The notes below the pieces were generated by a model that searched no databases, had not been told where the DNA came from, and saw nothing but the letters and a program-made list of their open reading frames with translations. Made by a program: the position numbers and the translations under genes. A DNA stretch of 64,000 bases from Oligoflexia bacterium (GTDB taxonomy: Bacteria; Bdellovibrionota; UBA1018). Location: positions 1-64,000 of the forward strand of contig JAMPXJ010000001.1 in NCBI GenBank assembly GCA_023701205.1, in the 5' to 3' direction. Shown here in pieces: positions 43,777-51,610 of this stretch. Position 1 is the stretch's first letter. Every line of letters begins with the position of its first letter.

Positions 43777-45372
43777 ATGACGCAAGCCTTCGTTTCGCGA
43801 GCCATCCTCTTGCTGGTTTCCTTGCAGTTGCCGGGCCTGTCTCCGGGGAGTGACTCGGACGCGTTCGCGGCCGTGGCCGCCGACCCCGCCAAGACGTTCT
43901 TCCTGCGCCTGCCGGCCGAACCCGAGACTCTGGATTGGAACCGAGCGCACACCACGATCGAGACCTACCTCCTGATGAATCTCATGGAGGGACTGGTCTC
44001 GTTTGATTCCACTTTGAAGATTTCCCCCGCGCTCGCCCAAAGCTGGAAGGTGAGCGAGGACGGGCGTACCTACACGTTCAAGATCAAGAAAGGCGTGAAG
44101 TGGTCCGATGGCGTTCCGCTCCGGGCCCAGGACTTCGCCTACAGCTGGAAGCGCCTGCTTTCGCCCGTGACGGCAGCGGCATACGCGTACTTCCTTTTCG
44201 ATATCGAAGGCGCGGAGCTTTTCAACAAAGGGAAGCTCCAGGACTTCGACGCCGTCGGCATCAAGGCGCTCGACGAGCACACGCTCCAGGTGAAGCTCGC
44301 CCGCCCCGTCGCGCATTGGATCTACATCCCGACCTTCTGGGTCACGTTCCCGGCCCGGCAGGACATCATCGAAAAGCACGGCAACTCCTGGGCGACGCCG
44401 GGTAGGATGGTGACTGTCGGTGCCTACACCCTGTCGAGCCACGACTTCGACTCGAAGATCGTCCTGGGCGCGAATCCCAACTATCACGGGCAACGCAACA
44501 ACATCGAGCAGATCCAGGCCCTGATCGTCAAAGACGACGCGACCGCGCTGAGCCTCTACGAAGCCGGCAAGCTCGACTTCGTGACGGATATCCCCACGGT
44601 GGACCTGAAGCGGCTGGGCGGCAGGCCGGATCTGAAGGTCTTTCCCTATCTCAAGACGGCGTACATCGGATTCGTGACCAATAAATACCCCATCTCGAAC
44701 GTGAAGGTGCGCCGGGCGATCGCGATGGCGATCGACAAGGCCAAGATCGGCGAGATTCTCCATGGAGGCCAGAAGGGGGCGACCTCCTTCGTTCCGCCTC
44801 CGATGATGGCCCATTCGGCGAAGGCGGGACTTCCGTATGATCCGGCGAAAGCGCGGGCCGAGATCGCGGCGGCGGGCTTCCAGCCGGGCGGCGCGCCTTT
44901 GCGTTTCGAGCTCCTGCTGCTGAACTGGGAGCGCAGCCTCACGGTGGCTCAGTTCGTTCAGGATCAGCTCAAGAAGAACCTCGGCGCGGAGGTGACGTTG
45001 CAACCCTTTGACAACAAGACCTTCCGGGCGCAGCTCGACATGAAGAGCTATCCGGTATTCATTTCCAGCTGGAGCGCGGATTACCCCGACCCGGATAATT
45101 TCATGTCCGTCTTTCTCAGCGGCTCGGGCAATAACCGCACGGCCTGGAAAAGCGAGAAATACGACGAGCTCGTCATGAGCTCCCGCCAGCTTGGGAAAGC
45201 CGCGCGCGAGCGCAACTATCTCGCGGCCCAGAAGCTCCTGCTCGACTCGGATGCGGCGATCCTGCCGCTTTACTACGAGCCCAACGTGGCCCTCGTGCAT
45301 CCCCGGGCCCAGGGCCTGGAGCTCAATCCGTTGAACTACCTGCTGCTCAAGAAGGTGCGCCTGGCGAGGTGA
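43777..45372 (+). CDS. oppA: Oligopeptide ABC transporter substrate-binding protein (SBP family 5, OppA-like)
   Basis: 531 residues. Signal peptide about 1-35. Typical OppA parts: L-R-L-P-A-E-P-E-T-L-D-W-N near the N terminus, L-M-E-G-L-V-S-F-D, W-S-D-G-V-P-L-R-A-Q-D-F, and S-S-W-S-A-D-Y-P-D-P-D-N-F in the C-terminal lobe. No lipobox, so it is probably soluble in the periplasm. The permeases oppB and oppC lie about 4 kb away on the other strand; the ATPases are not in the window. The gene follows fdx by 40 nt and may or may not be in that transcript. Confidence 0.92.
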   Translation: MTQAFVSRAILLLVSLQLPGLSPGSDSDAFAAVAADPAKTFFLRLPAEPETLDWNRAHTTIETYLLMNLMEGLVSFDSTLKISPALAQSWKVSEDGRTYTFKIKKGVKWSDGVPLRAQDFAYSWKRLLSPVTAAAYAYFLFDIEGAELFNKGKLQDFDAVGIKALDEHTLQVKLARPVAHWIYIPTFWVTFPARQDIIEKHGNSWATPGRMVTVGAYTLSSHDFDSKIVLGANPNYHGQRNNIEQIQALIVKDDATALSLYEAGKLDFVTDIPTVDLKRLGGRPDLKVFPYLKTAYIGFVTNKYPISNVKVRRAIAMAIDKAKIGEILHGGQKGATSFVPPPMMAHSAKAGLPYDPAKARAEIAAAGFQPGGAPLRFELLLLNWERSLTVAQFVQDQLKKNLGAEVTLQPFDNKTFRAQLDMKSYPVFISSWSADYPDPDNFMSVFLSGSGNNRTAWKSEKYDELVMSSRQLGKAARERNYLAAQKLLLDSDAAILPLYYEPNVALVHPRAQGLELNPLNYLLLKKVRLAR

Positions 45373-45507
45373 GTTGCGGACGCATCGCGCCTGAGTTCTC
45401 AAAGCGAATCAGAGATTTCCGCCGGGAAGACTTCAGGAAGAGACTTGTCGGCGCCTTCTTCGTAGATTCTATAGCGCGCAATCCCGCGCGAATGAAACGG
45501 AGAATTC

Positions 45508-46041
45508 ATGAAATTCGCTCTGAAAAATACGATTGGTTCCCTGGTCATCGGAGGCGTGTTGGGTCTCGGCCTGATCGCCTTCGCGGATTACGATGGCGGC
45601 CCCGTGCTCAGGAGAGCCTCGAGCGGCGGTACCTTCGAAGGCGGTTCGGAGGTCGAGATCTCGTATGATGAGGCTGCGGATCAATGCCTGTGGAACGGTA
45701 AATCCAGCGGACGGCCTTTCAGAGGCAGCTCTGAAGCTACGGAGGTCATCGCTCTGGACGCATGCTCCTCCCTGATCGCCGCTGTCAAGGTGCGATCGGC
45801 GATCGGCGCGTGCCCCTCGGGCGAGAAGCTGCTCCAAGAAAGCAGCGCTGGACTGTTCGATGGTAGTAGCTACCTCAAGCTCGTCTTGACTTCCGATTGC
45901 GTTTGCAAGGTCGTCGCTCGAGCATCCGGACGTCCGTTCCGCGGATGGTCGATGCGGGAAGATAACGCGAACTTCAGCAGCTGCCTTCCCTTTCTCGAGG
46001 TCGAAGAGCGCGCCCGTGCCGTCGCGGCGCTCGGACGTTGA
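45508..46041 (+). CDS. Secreted protein with a fourfold 10-residue repeat
   Basis: 177 residues. Signal peptide about 1-26 (G-L-I-A-F-A-D). Four copies of a motif of type (S/A)-S-(G/A)-x-x-F-x-G-x-S occur at 38-47, 66-75, 112-121 and 139-148; copies two and four share S-G-R-P-F-R-G. Six cysteines (60, 86, 102, 131, 133 and about 157) suggest disulfides. The repeat spacing is irregular (28, 46 and 27 residues), so this is not a solenoid but perhaps repeated surface loops. A Shine-Dalgarno GGAG precedes ATG. Family not recognised. Confidence 0.68.
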   Translation: MKFALKNTIGSLVIGGVLGLGLIAFADYDGGPVLRRASSGGTFEGGSEVEISYDEAADQCLWNGKSSGRPFRGSSEATEVIALDACSSLIAAVKVRSAIGACPSGEKLLQESSAGLFDGSSYLKLVLTSDCVCKVVARASGRPFRGWSMREDNANFSSCLPFLEVEERARAVAALGR

Positions 46042-46057
46042 CCTGTCCTCGGGTAGC

Positions 46058-47278
46058 TCAGGAGGCCTGGGTGCGAGCCAGCGGCGCATTCGCCGGGAGC
46101 AGCTCTGGGTTCATCCGGTAAGATCCATAGCAGTTCACGAAGAGGTCGCTGCGATTGAAGACGCCGCGCGCCCGATGGATGAGCTTATAGATCTTCCCGT
46201 CATGCACCACGGGATCGTAGGCCAGGCCCCACACGGCCTCGCAGATCCGCTCCTTCGGAACGGCCTCGGCGGCGGCGAGCAGGAGCTTGAGCAGGGATTT
46301 GACTTCGGCGTCCGTGACCGAGCGCAACGGGATGCCGCAGATCTCGGCCGATTCCGCATCGGCCGCTGATTGCGTGATGATGTCCGAGATGCCGTGCAGG
46401 GAGCGAAGCAGCGAGAGCTCGCGCAGCTCCACATCTTCCAGGCCGAAAAGCGCCTTTTTCAGATTCAGGATGCGGATCCTCAGGATGGGATCCGAGATCC
46501 TGGCCAGGACGCGCGCGGCGATCCGGGGGCGGCCTTGGCCGAGAGCCACGAGCGGAAGATAGCTGAAGAGGCTCTCCCGCCTCCTCCGGAGCCCGGCCTG
46601 CCTTCGCCGCGAATCGGCCTCGGCTAGCAGCGCGCGGGCGCGCGCGAAATCGCGGGCCAGGAGAAGGGCTTCGATCCGGGCCTTGGCGTGGTCGAAGCGA
46701 TAGGCGGAGCTCCTCTGCTCGGGCTTGCCCAGCTGCGCCTGGATCCGATCGATGAGCTTGTTCGCCTTGCGAGCCCGCGCGAGCGCGAGCGATTCCTCGA
46801 AAAACTCCGCCGCGCGCGAAAGGTTTCCCAGGTCGCGACAGGTGAGGCCCAGGTGGAAGAGCGCGCGCATGCGGCCGCGCGGGTAGTTCGACTCGATCGC
46901 CAGATCCAGGGCACGACGGAAGCGCGCCTCGGCCTCGCGCAAAGAGCCCTCGAAAAAGGCGCTCAAGCCCTGCTGGAACGTCCAGTGATACAGGCAATAC
47001 TGATCCGCCGCCCAGTCCGGGACCTCCGCCCACCTCTTCAGCCAGGAGGCGCGTTTCGGGAGATCGTACTCGATCTCCGTCGCCGCGATCGCCCATTGCA
47101 GCACGAATGCTCTTTCAGCGGCGGATCGGGCCTCCGCGAAGGAGCTCTCGGCGATCGGGTAAAAGGCGGCCCAATCCCGTCTGGCGAGCGACTCCAGGAG
47201 AGCCACGACGCCGGTCTTTCCTCGGTCATAGTCTTCCTCAAGGCGCCGGAGATCGGGGATGCGCATCGGCTTGCTCAT
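46058..47278 (-). CDS. TPR-type regulator with C-terminal winged helix
   Basis: 406 residues from ATG 47278, which overlaps the stop of the protease gene (ATGA). Residues about 20-310 are helical with TPR-like repeats (L-S-A-F-F-E-G-S-L-R-E-A-E-A-R-F, A-L-F-H-L-G-L-T-C-R-D-L-G). The C-terminal part (about 305-390) looks like an OmpR/PhoB-type winged helix: L-L-L-A-A-A-E-A-V-P-K-E-R-I-C-E-A-V-W, then D-G-K-I-Y-K-L-I-H-R-A-R, then V-N-C-Y-G-S-Y-R-M-N. This is the reverse order of the BTAD regulators. It has no signal peptide, so it acts in the cytoplasm. It is translated with the secreted protease. Confidence 0.72.
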   Translation of the reverse strand: MSKPMRIPDLRRLEEDYDRGKTGVVALLESLARRDWAAFYPIAESSFAEARSAAERAFVLQWAIAATEIEYDLPKRASWLKRWAEVPDWAADQYCLYHWTFQQGLSAFFEGSLREAEARFRRALDLAIESNYPRGRMRALFHLGLTCRDLGNLSRAAEFFEESLALARARKANKLIDRIQAQLGKPEQRSSAYRFDHAKARIEALLLARDFARARALLAEADSRRRQAGLRRRRESLFSYLPLVALGQGRPRIAARVLARISDPILRIRILNLKKALFGLEDVELRELSLLRSLHGISDIITQSAADAESAEICGIPLRSVTDAEVKSLLKLLLAAAEAVPKERICEAVWGLAYDPVVHDGKIYKLIHRARGVFNRSDLFVNCYGSYRMNPELLPANAPLARTQAS

Positions 47279-48339
47279 CAGTCGCCTCCCGCATCGCGGC
47301 CGTCGATCGGAACGCAGTCGGGGCTGGGCTCGACTCCCTCGACGAGCAGTCTCTCCAGGCGGATCGGCGCCACCCGCGCATCCAGGAGCAGGGTCGCCGG
47401 AAGCGCGCGCACGGCGCCGGGCACGGGTACCCCGTCCGGGGTCGTCGTCGGGGGAAGGATGCACTCGATCACGCCGCCGAACTTCCAGGGCTTTCCGGGT
47501 TTGGAGGTAAACACGAGCGAGCCGGAGCTCCGGGCCGTCGTGTTGTTACCGCTCGCCTTCAGCGGAAGGAGCAGGCGATCGAGCGAGAGCATCGAGATCC
47601 GCCCTTCGCTGAGCTGAACCGTCGGATCCTTTCCGGAGGTTCCGTACTGGTAGGAGAAATAGGAATCGTTGAGCTCGACGGAGTTGTCCAGGGTGGGCAG
47701 GCGCCTCAAGCGGAAGGACGGTGCGGCCTGATCGGCCTCGGCGCACCCCGGCTCGGGGGCAGCGAGCTCGAGGATCTGTCCCTCCTTGCCTGCGGGGACG
47801 GCCAGGATCGCGTCAAGCTTCCCTTGTTTCAGGAACTGATAGAATCTGTAATCGTTGAGCTCGAGGCCGGAATCCCGGAATGATCGGCGCAGCTCATCGG
47901 GGGAATTGTTCTGCAGAATGTGTCTCGCGGTGAGATAGATCCCGGTGCCGGGAAGGAGCTCGGTCATGCCGCCGATCAGTCGATTGTCCGCGAGAATCGC
48001 CACTTGGGCCGGTCTCGTGGGAGGCGGGGTCACCTGATCCTGAGCCAGGGCCTCGGCGAGCTTGGCCTGGAGCTGGGCTTGAAGCTGGGCCTCCGCGCGT
48101 GCGCGGGCTTCCATCGCCTCAGCGAGGTTTCTGGCGGCGGCCCCGGTCGCGAAGAACCTTTTGCCTTCGCCTCCGCCGATGAGAACCGACGGTGCGCTGC
48201 CTCCGTTGGAGGGAACCTCAAGGATTTCCTTTTTTCCGAAGAGGCCTGTCGATGACATCCAAACGATCGAGTCCCCGGCGTGCGCCGGAGCCAAGTAGAA
48301 ATGCACCGCGAGGGCAAAGGCGAAGAGGGGTTTTCTCAT
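47278..48339 (-). CDS. Secreted trypsin-like serine protease
   Basis: 353 residues. Signal peptide about 1-21 (A-P-A-H-A-G). A Gln/Ala-rich helix lies at 65-100. A chymotrypsin-like triad can be proposed: His140 in Y-L-T-A-R-H, Asp176 in K-L-D-A-I-L-A-V-P and Ser272 in A-R-S-S-G-S-L-V-F followed by G-G-V-I-E. The motif S-G-S in place of G-D-S-G-G and the missing Cys framework mean the assignment rests on pattern and spacing. Strong Shine-Dalgarno (GAGGGG). Stop overlaps the regulator start, so both proteins are made together. Confidence 0.68.
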   Translation of the reverse strand: MRKPLFAFALAVHFYLAPAHAGDSIVWMSSTGLFGKKEILEVPSNGGSAPSVLIGGGEGKRFFATGAAARNLAEAMEARARAEAQLQAQLQAKLAEALAQDQVTPPPTRPAQVAILADNRLIGGMTELLPGTGIYLTARHILQNNSPDELRRSFRDSGLELNDYRFYQFLKQGKLDAILAVPAGKEGQILELAAPEPGCAEADQAAPSFRLRRLPTLDNSVELNDSYFSYQYGTSGKDPTVQLSEGRISMLSLDRLLLPLKASGNNTTARSSGSLVFTSKPGKPWKFGGVIECILPPTTTPDGVPVPGAVRALPATLLLDARVAPIRLERLLVEGVEPSPDCVPIDGRDAGGD

Positions 48340-48423
48340 AACTACCCCTCAAGACAGCAAGCGGTGTTCCAGGCTGAAGCGCCGGAAAACCGAATGGCTT
48401 GAACCCGTGTCTTTGGCGACCCG

Positions 48424-48441
48424 CTGTCAGTTCTCCGACAG
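48424..48441. promoter_or_regulatory. Inverted CTGTC / GACAG pair
   Basis: CTGTC-N8-GACAG in the 122-nt gap between the outer-membrane protein gene and the protease gene, about 85 nt upstream of the protease start. It resembles the CTGTC sites at 11047-11108, which also stand before secreted-protein genes. Weak evidence on its own. Confidence 0.25.
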
Positions 48442-48461
48442 TTGTGGAATCCAAAGCGCGC

Positions 48462-49010
48462 CTACCACTCCCGCCGCCAGCCCAGCGCCAGCTCGGCGTA
48501 ATCCATATTGAAAGGTCCCGTATCGAAGAACCGCAGGCGGGTGTAGTGGTAATGCGCGGCCGCGAAAAGCGGCACGTCCGCCACGACGAAGTCCGCGCCG
48601 AAGCCCAGCGCGGTATCATGCGAGGTACCCGAGCCCGAGTGCCCGCCCAGCCGTGAGACCTGGAAAAGCAGCCCGTACGACAGAAACGGCGTGAACGCCG
48701 GGGAGGCCAGGCTCAGAAGCGCGTGCCGCAGCCCGAAGCCATAGCCCATCTGCGAGAGGCGGGGCTCGCCGCCGTAGTCCCGATACGAAAAAGCCATATC
48801 CACCGAGGTCGTGCGCTTGAACTTGAACTCGTAAGAAACCGAAAGTCCCGGACCCGCGCTCGCTCCGCCGGCGAATGGCGCTCCGAGCAGGCTTTGATAG
48901 GTCGCGCCCAGTCGCCAGCCGCGCGTGGGCTCAGCCGATTCGTCGGCCCGCGCGGCCAGCGCGCGCGTGAGTGCGAGAAGCCCGAGAAGCGCGGTCGTGG
49001 TTTTCCTCAA
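48462..49010 (-). CDS. Outer-membrane beta-barrel-like protein
   Basis: 182 residues from a TTG that overlaps the oppC stop. The signal peptide ends near A-A-R-A. The mature chain alternates hydrophobic and polar residues with many aromatic and Gly residues (W-R-L-G-A-T-Y, Y-R-D-Y-G-G, G-Y-G-F-G-L-R-H, A-H-Y-H-Y-T-R-L-R-F), and the C terminus W-R-R-E-W ends in an aromatic residue, as in small OM barrels of about eight strands. Function unknown. Last gene of the long salvage/transport run. Confidence 0.7.
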   Translation of the reverse strand: MRKTTTALLGLLALTRALAARADESAEPTRGWRLGATYQSLLGAPFAGGASAGPGLSVSYEFKFKRTTSVDMAFSYRDYGGEPRLSQMGYGFGLRHALLSLASPAFTPFLSYGLLFQVSRLGGHSGSGTSHDTALGFGADFVVADVPLFAAAHYHYTRLRFFDTGPFNMDYAELALGWRREW

Positions 49011-49834
49011 AATCCCACCCCCGTGTCGTGCCGCGGATCGAGCCAGTCGCGCAGCCCGTCGCCGAGATAGTTGAAAGCCAGCATGGTCACGAAAAGGACG
49101 CCGCCCGGGAAGATGATCAGGTGCGGGAAGCTCTTCATCGCGCGGAAGCCTTCGGCCGCGAGTGTTCCCCAGCTCGAGAACGGCGGCTGCAGCCCAAGGC
49201 CGATGAACGAGAGAAAGCTCTCGGCCATGATATTGGCCGGGATCTGCACCGTGAGCGAGACGACGATGGGACCCCAGATATTGGGCAGGATGTGGCGGCC
49301 GATCACGGCGAGGCTGCTCACCCCAATCGCGCGCGCGGCCTCGACGTAGGAAAGCTCCCGCGCCTGCAGCACCTGCGCGCGCACGAGCCGCGCCTGAGTC
49401 ACCCAGGCCGTCATGCCGATGGCGAGCAGGATGCCCAGGAAGCCGCGGCCCAGGAGGAGCATCAGGAGAATCGCCAGCAGCAGCGAAGGGAAGATGTAAA
49501 AGATATCCACGAGCCTCATCAGTACCCGATCGAGCCAGCCGCCGTAATAGCCCGCCACCGCGCCCGTGGCCGTCCCGAGCACGAGCGCGAAGAGCGCGGT
49601 CGAGATCCCGACCGCAAGCGACATTCGCGCGCCATAGACGATGCGGCTGTAGAGATCGCGCCCGAGCGTATCCGTTCCGAGCCAGTGCTCCCAGGAGGGC
49701 GGCTGCAGTCGCTGGGCGATGTCCTGCGCCTCATAGGAGTAGCGGGTCACCCAGGGCGCGAGCACGGCCAGCGCGCCGATCAGCAGGATGAAAGCCAACG
49801 ACAGCAGTGCCAGGCGATTCCGGGCGAACTTCAT
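49007..49834 (-). CDS. oppC: Oligopeptide ABC transporter permease, OppC-like
   Basis: 275 residues with about six membrane helices. Typical motifs: H-W-L-G-T-D-T-L-G-R-D-L-Y-S-R near residue 45 and the EAA loop Y-V-E-A-A-R-A-I-G-V-S. The C-terminal G-D-G-L-R-D-W-L-D-P-R is standard for OppC/DppC. ATG 49834 has GGAG upstream and lies 1 nt after the oppB stop. It works with OppB and probably with the binding protein at 43777-45372. Confidence 0.95.
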   Translation of the reverse strand: MKFARNRLALLSLAFILLIGALAVLAPWVTRYSYEAQDIAQRLQPPSWEHWLGTDTLGRDLYSRIVYGARMSLAVGISTALFALVLGTATGAVAGYYGGWLDRVLMRLVDIFYIFPSLLLAILLMLLLGRGFLGILLAIGMTAWVTQARLVRAQVLQARELSYVEAARAIGVSSLAVIGRHILPNIWGPIVVSLTVQIPANIMAESFLSFIGLGLQPPFSSWGTLAAEGFRAMKSFPHLIIFPGGVLFVTMLAFNYLGDGLRDWLDPRHDTGVGF

Positions 49835-49835
49835 C

Positions 49836-50756
49836 TCAGCTCTCCAATCGGATCCGCGGATCCGCCCAGGCATACGTGAGATCGACGAGCAGGTTCGAAA
49901 GGATGAGGATCACGCCATACACGAGCGTCACGCCCATCACCAGCGGGTAGTCGCGGTTCAATACCGCTTGCACGAAATGTTTGCCCATCCCCGGCAGCTG
50001 AAACACGATCTCGACCAGGAATGAGCCCGTCACGAGGTTCGCCGCGAGCGGGCCGATCACCGTGATCACGGGGATCACGGAGTTCTTCAGCGCATGCTTG
50101 AAGATCACGCGCGAGTCGGGGAGTCCCTTCCCGTAGGCCGTGCGGATATAATCGCCGGAGAGAGCCTCGAGCATCGAGGCGCGCGTGAGCCGCGCGATGA
50201 TCGCGAGCGGCCGGGAGCCCAGGGTGAGGACCGGAAGGATCGCCGACCCCGGCTCCTCCCAGAGCGCCGGGGGCACCCAGCCGAGCCAGAGCGCGAACAC
50301 GAGGATCAGCACGCTCGCCACGAGATAGCTGGGCAAGCTTACGCCCGCGATGGCGAGGAACATCGCCGAATGATCGAGCCAGGTGTTGCGCTTCCATGCC
50401 GCGAGGCAACCCAGCGGGATTCCGAGCGCCACCGCGAAGAGCATGGCCCAGGAGCCCAGCATCAGCGAGACCGGCAGCGACTCGGAGATGATCTCGCTCA
50501 CGGGGCGGCCGATGTACTGGAACGATTCGCGCAGGTCGCCCCGGCTCACGTCGCCCAGCCACCGGGCGAACTGCGCGGGAAGCGGCTGGTCCAACCCGTA
50601 TCTCGCCTGGATGTTGGCCATGATTTCGGGGGGCCAGGCGCGATCGCCGTCGAAGGGGCCACCCGGCGCGAGCCGCAGCAGGAAGAAGGTCAGCGTCGCC
50701 AGCAGGAGGAGCGTCGGGATCGCGGAGAGGAGGCGCCGGAGCACGAAGATCGCCAT
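49836..50756 (-). CDS. oppB: Oligopeptide ABC transporter permease, OppB-like
   Basis: 306 residues, about six membrane helices. The N-terminal F-V-L-R-R-L-L-S-A-I-P-T and F-F-L-L-R-L-A-P-G-G-P-F-D are family marks; the EAA loop is Y-I-R-T-A-Y-G-K-G and the C terminus L-V-D-L-T-Y-A-W-A-D-P-R-I-R. It lies 3 nt from the DUF429 gene and 1 nt from oppC. Confidence 0.95.
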   Translation of the reverse strand: MAIFVLRRLLSAIPTLLLLATLTFFLLRLAPGGPFDGDRAWPPEIMANIQARYGLDQPLPAQFARWLGDVSRGDLRESFQYIGRPVSEIISESLPVSLMLGSWAMLFAVALGIPLGCLAAWKRNTWLDHSAMFLAIAGVSLPSYLVASVLILVFALWLGWVPPALWEEPGSAILPVLTLGSRPLAIIARLTRASMLEALSGDYIRTAYGKGLPDSRVIFKHALKNSVIPVITVIGPLAANLVTGSFLVEIVFQLPGMGKHFVQAVLNRDYPLVMGVTLVYGVILILSNLLVDLTYAWADPRIRLES

Positions 50757-50759
50757 TGC

Positions 50760-51599
50760 TCAGGCCTCCTTCGGGTACTCGACCCAGCCCGTGCTTCCGG
50801 GAAAGCCGGCCGGAGCCTTGACGCAGCCGCCGTTTCCGGCGAGCAGCGCGGTATAGGCGCAGATGAAGGCATCGAAGGCGGGGAGGCTGTGGGAAAGCTT
50901 TCGGAGGTCCTTTTCATAGATGAAAATGGAACGCCTCTCCGCGAGCGTTTCGAGGATCTGCTCTCGGGAGTGGCTGCCCTGCTCGAGATGCCGATAGGTC
51001 GTGACAAGACGCTTGTTGAGCTCGAGCGGAAGCGCGAGCCGCGCGATGGTGAGCTTCGGCCAGGCTTCGAGCAGGCGGGTCCCCGCGAGATGGCGCTTGA
51101 GAAAGTGCATCCGCGCCGCGAGCGGCGCCTTGTTGCCGCCGAAGGTCTCGTCGATGTCAAAGCGCGCCCAGTCGGGAAGCTGCGGGAGCACTTCGTAACG
51201 CACCCAAAGCTCGATTGGCCGCTGGGTATAAGGCGTGAATTCGATCGGGCGAACCTGTTTATTGCGGCTGCGGCGCGCCTTCTGGGTGATCTGCCGCATC
51301 CAGCGGACCGCGGCGACGCTGCAGCGGCCTTGCAGGGAGCAGGTCTTGCGCGCGCAGGTGATGCAAGGGGGGAGCTCGAGCGGTACGTTCACTCCCAGGG
51401 CCTCGATCTCACCTTGCTCGCGGATCAGCTCGAGCAGGACTTCGTCGCCGCCGCGCTCTTCGTGGGACGCGATCCGCTCGTGGATGTCGAGGAGGAAAAT
51501 CTTCTCTTCCTTCGGATAATATTCGAGGACGGCGAGCGCGGTCTTGCGGTTCTTCGCGCCCGCCAGCTCCAGGCCCAGGTATCTCCGCGTTTCTCGCAC
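50760..51599 (-). CDS. DUF429 family protein (RNase H-like fold)
   Basis: 279 residues from GTG 51599 with GAGGAA in front, 11 nt after the GHMP kinase stop. N-terminal Y-L-G-L-E-L-A-G-A-K-N fits the first strand of the RNase H-like DUF429 proteins. A cluster of five cysteines (P-P-C-I-T-C-A-R-K-T-C-S-L-Q-G-R-C) near 93-108 may bind metal. Later there is T-P-Y-T-Q-R-P-I-E and D-A-F-I-C-A-Y-T-A-L. DUF429 is predicted to be a nuclease, without experimental proof known to me. Its place inside a salvage and transport operon is unexplained. Confidence 0.72.
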   Translation of the reverse strand: MRETRRYLGLELAGAKNRKTALAVLEYYPKEEKIFLLDIHERIASHEERGGDEVLLELIREQGEIEALGVNVPLELPPCITCARKTCSLQGRCSVAAVRWMRQITQKARRSRNKQVRPIEFTPYTQRPIELWVRYEVLPQLPDWARFDIDETFGGNKAPLAARMHFLKRHLAGTRLLEAWPKLTIARLALPLELNKRLVTTYRHLEQGSHSREQILETLAERRSIFIYEKDLRKLSHSLPAFDAFICAYTALLAGNGGCVKAPAGFPGSTGWVEYPKEA

Positions 51600-51610
51600 G
51601 TTCGGGTTCC

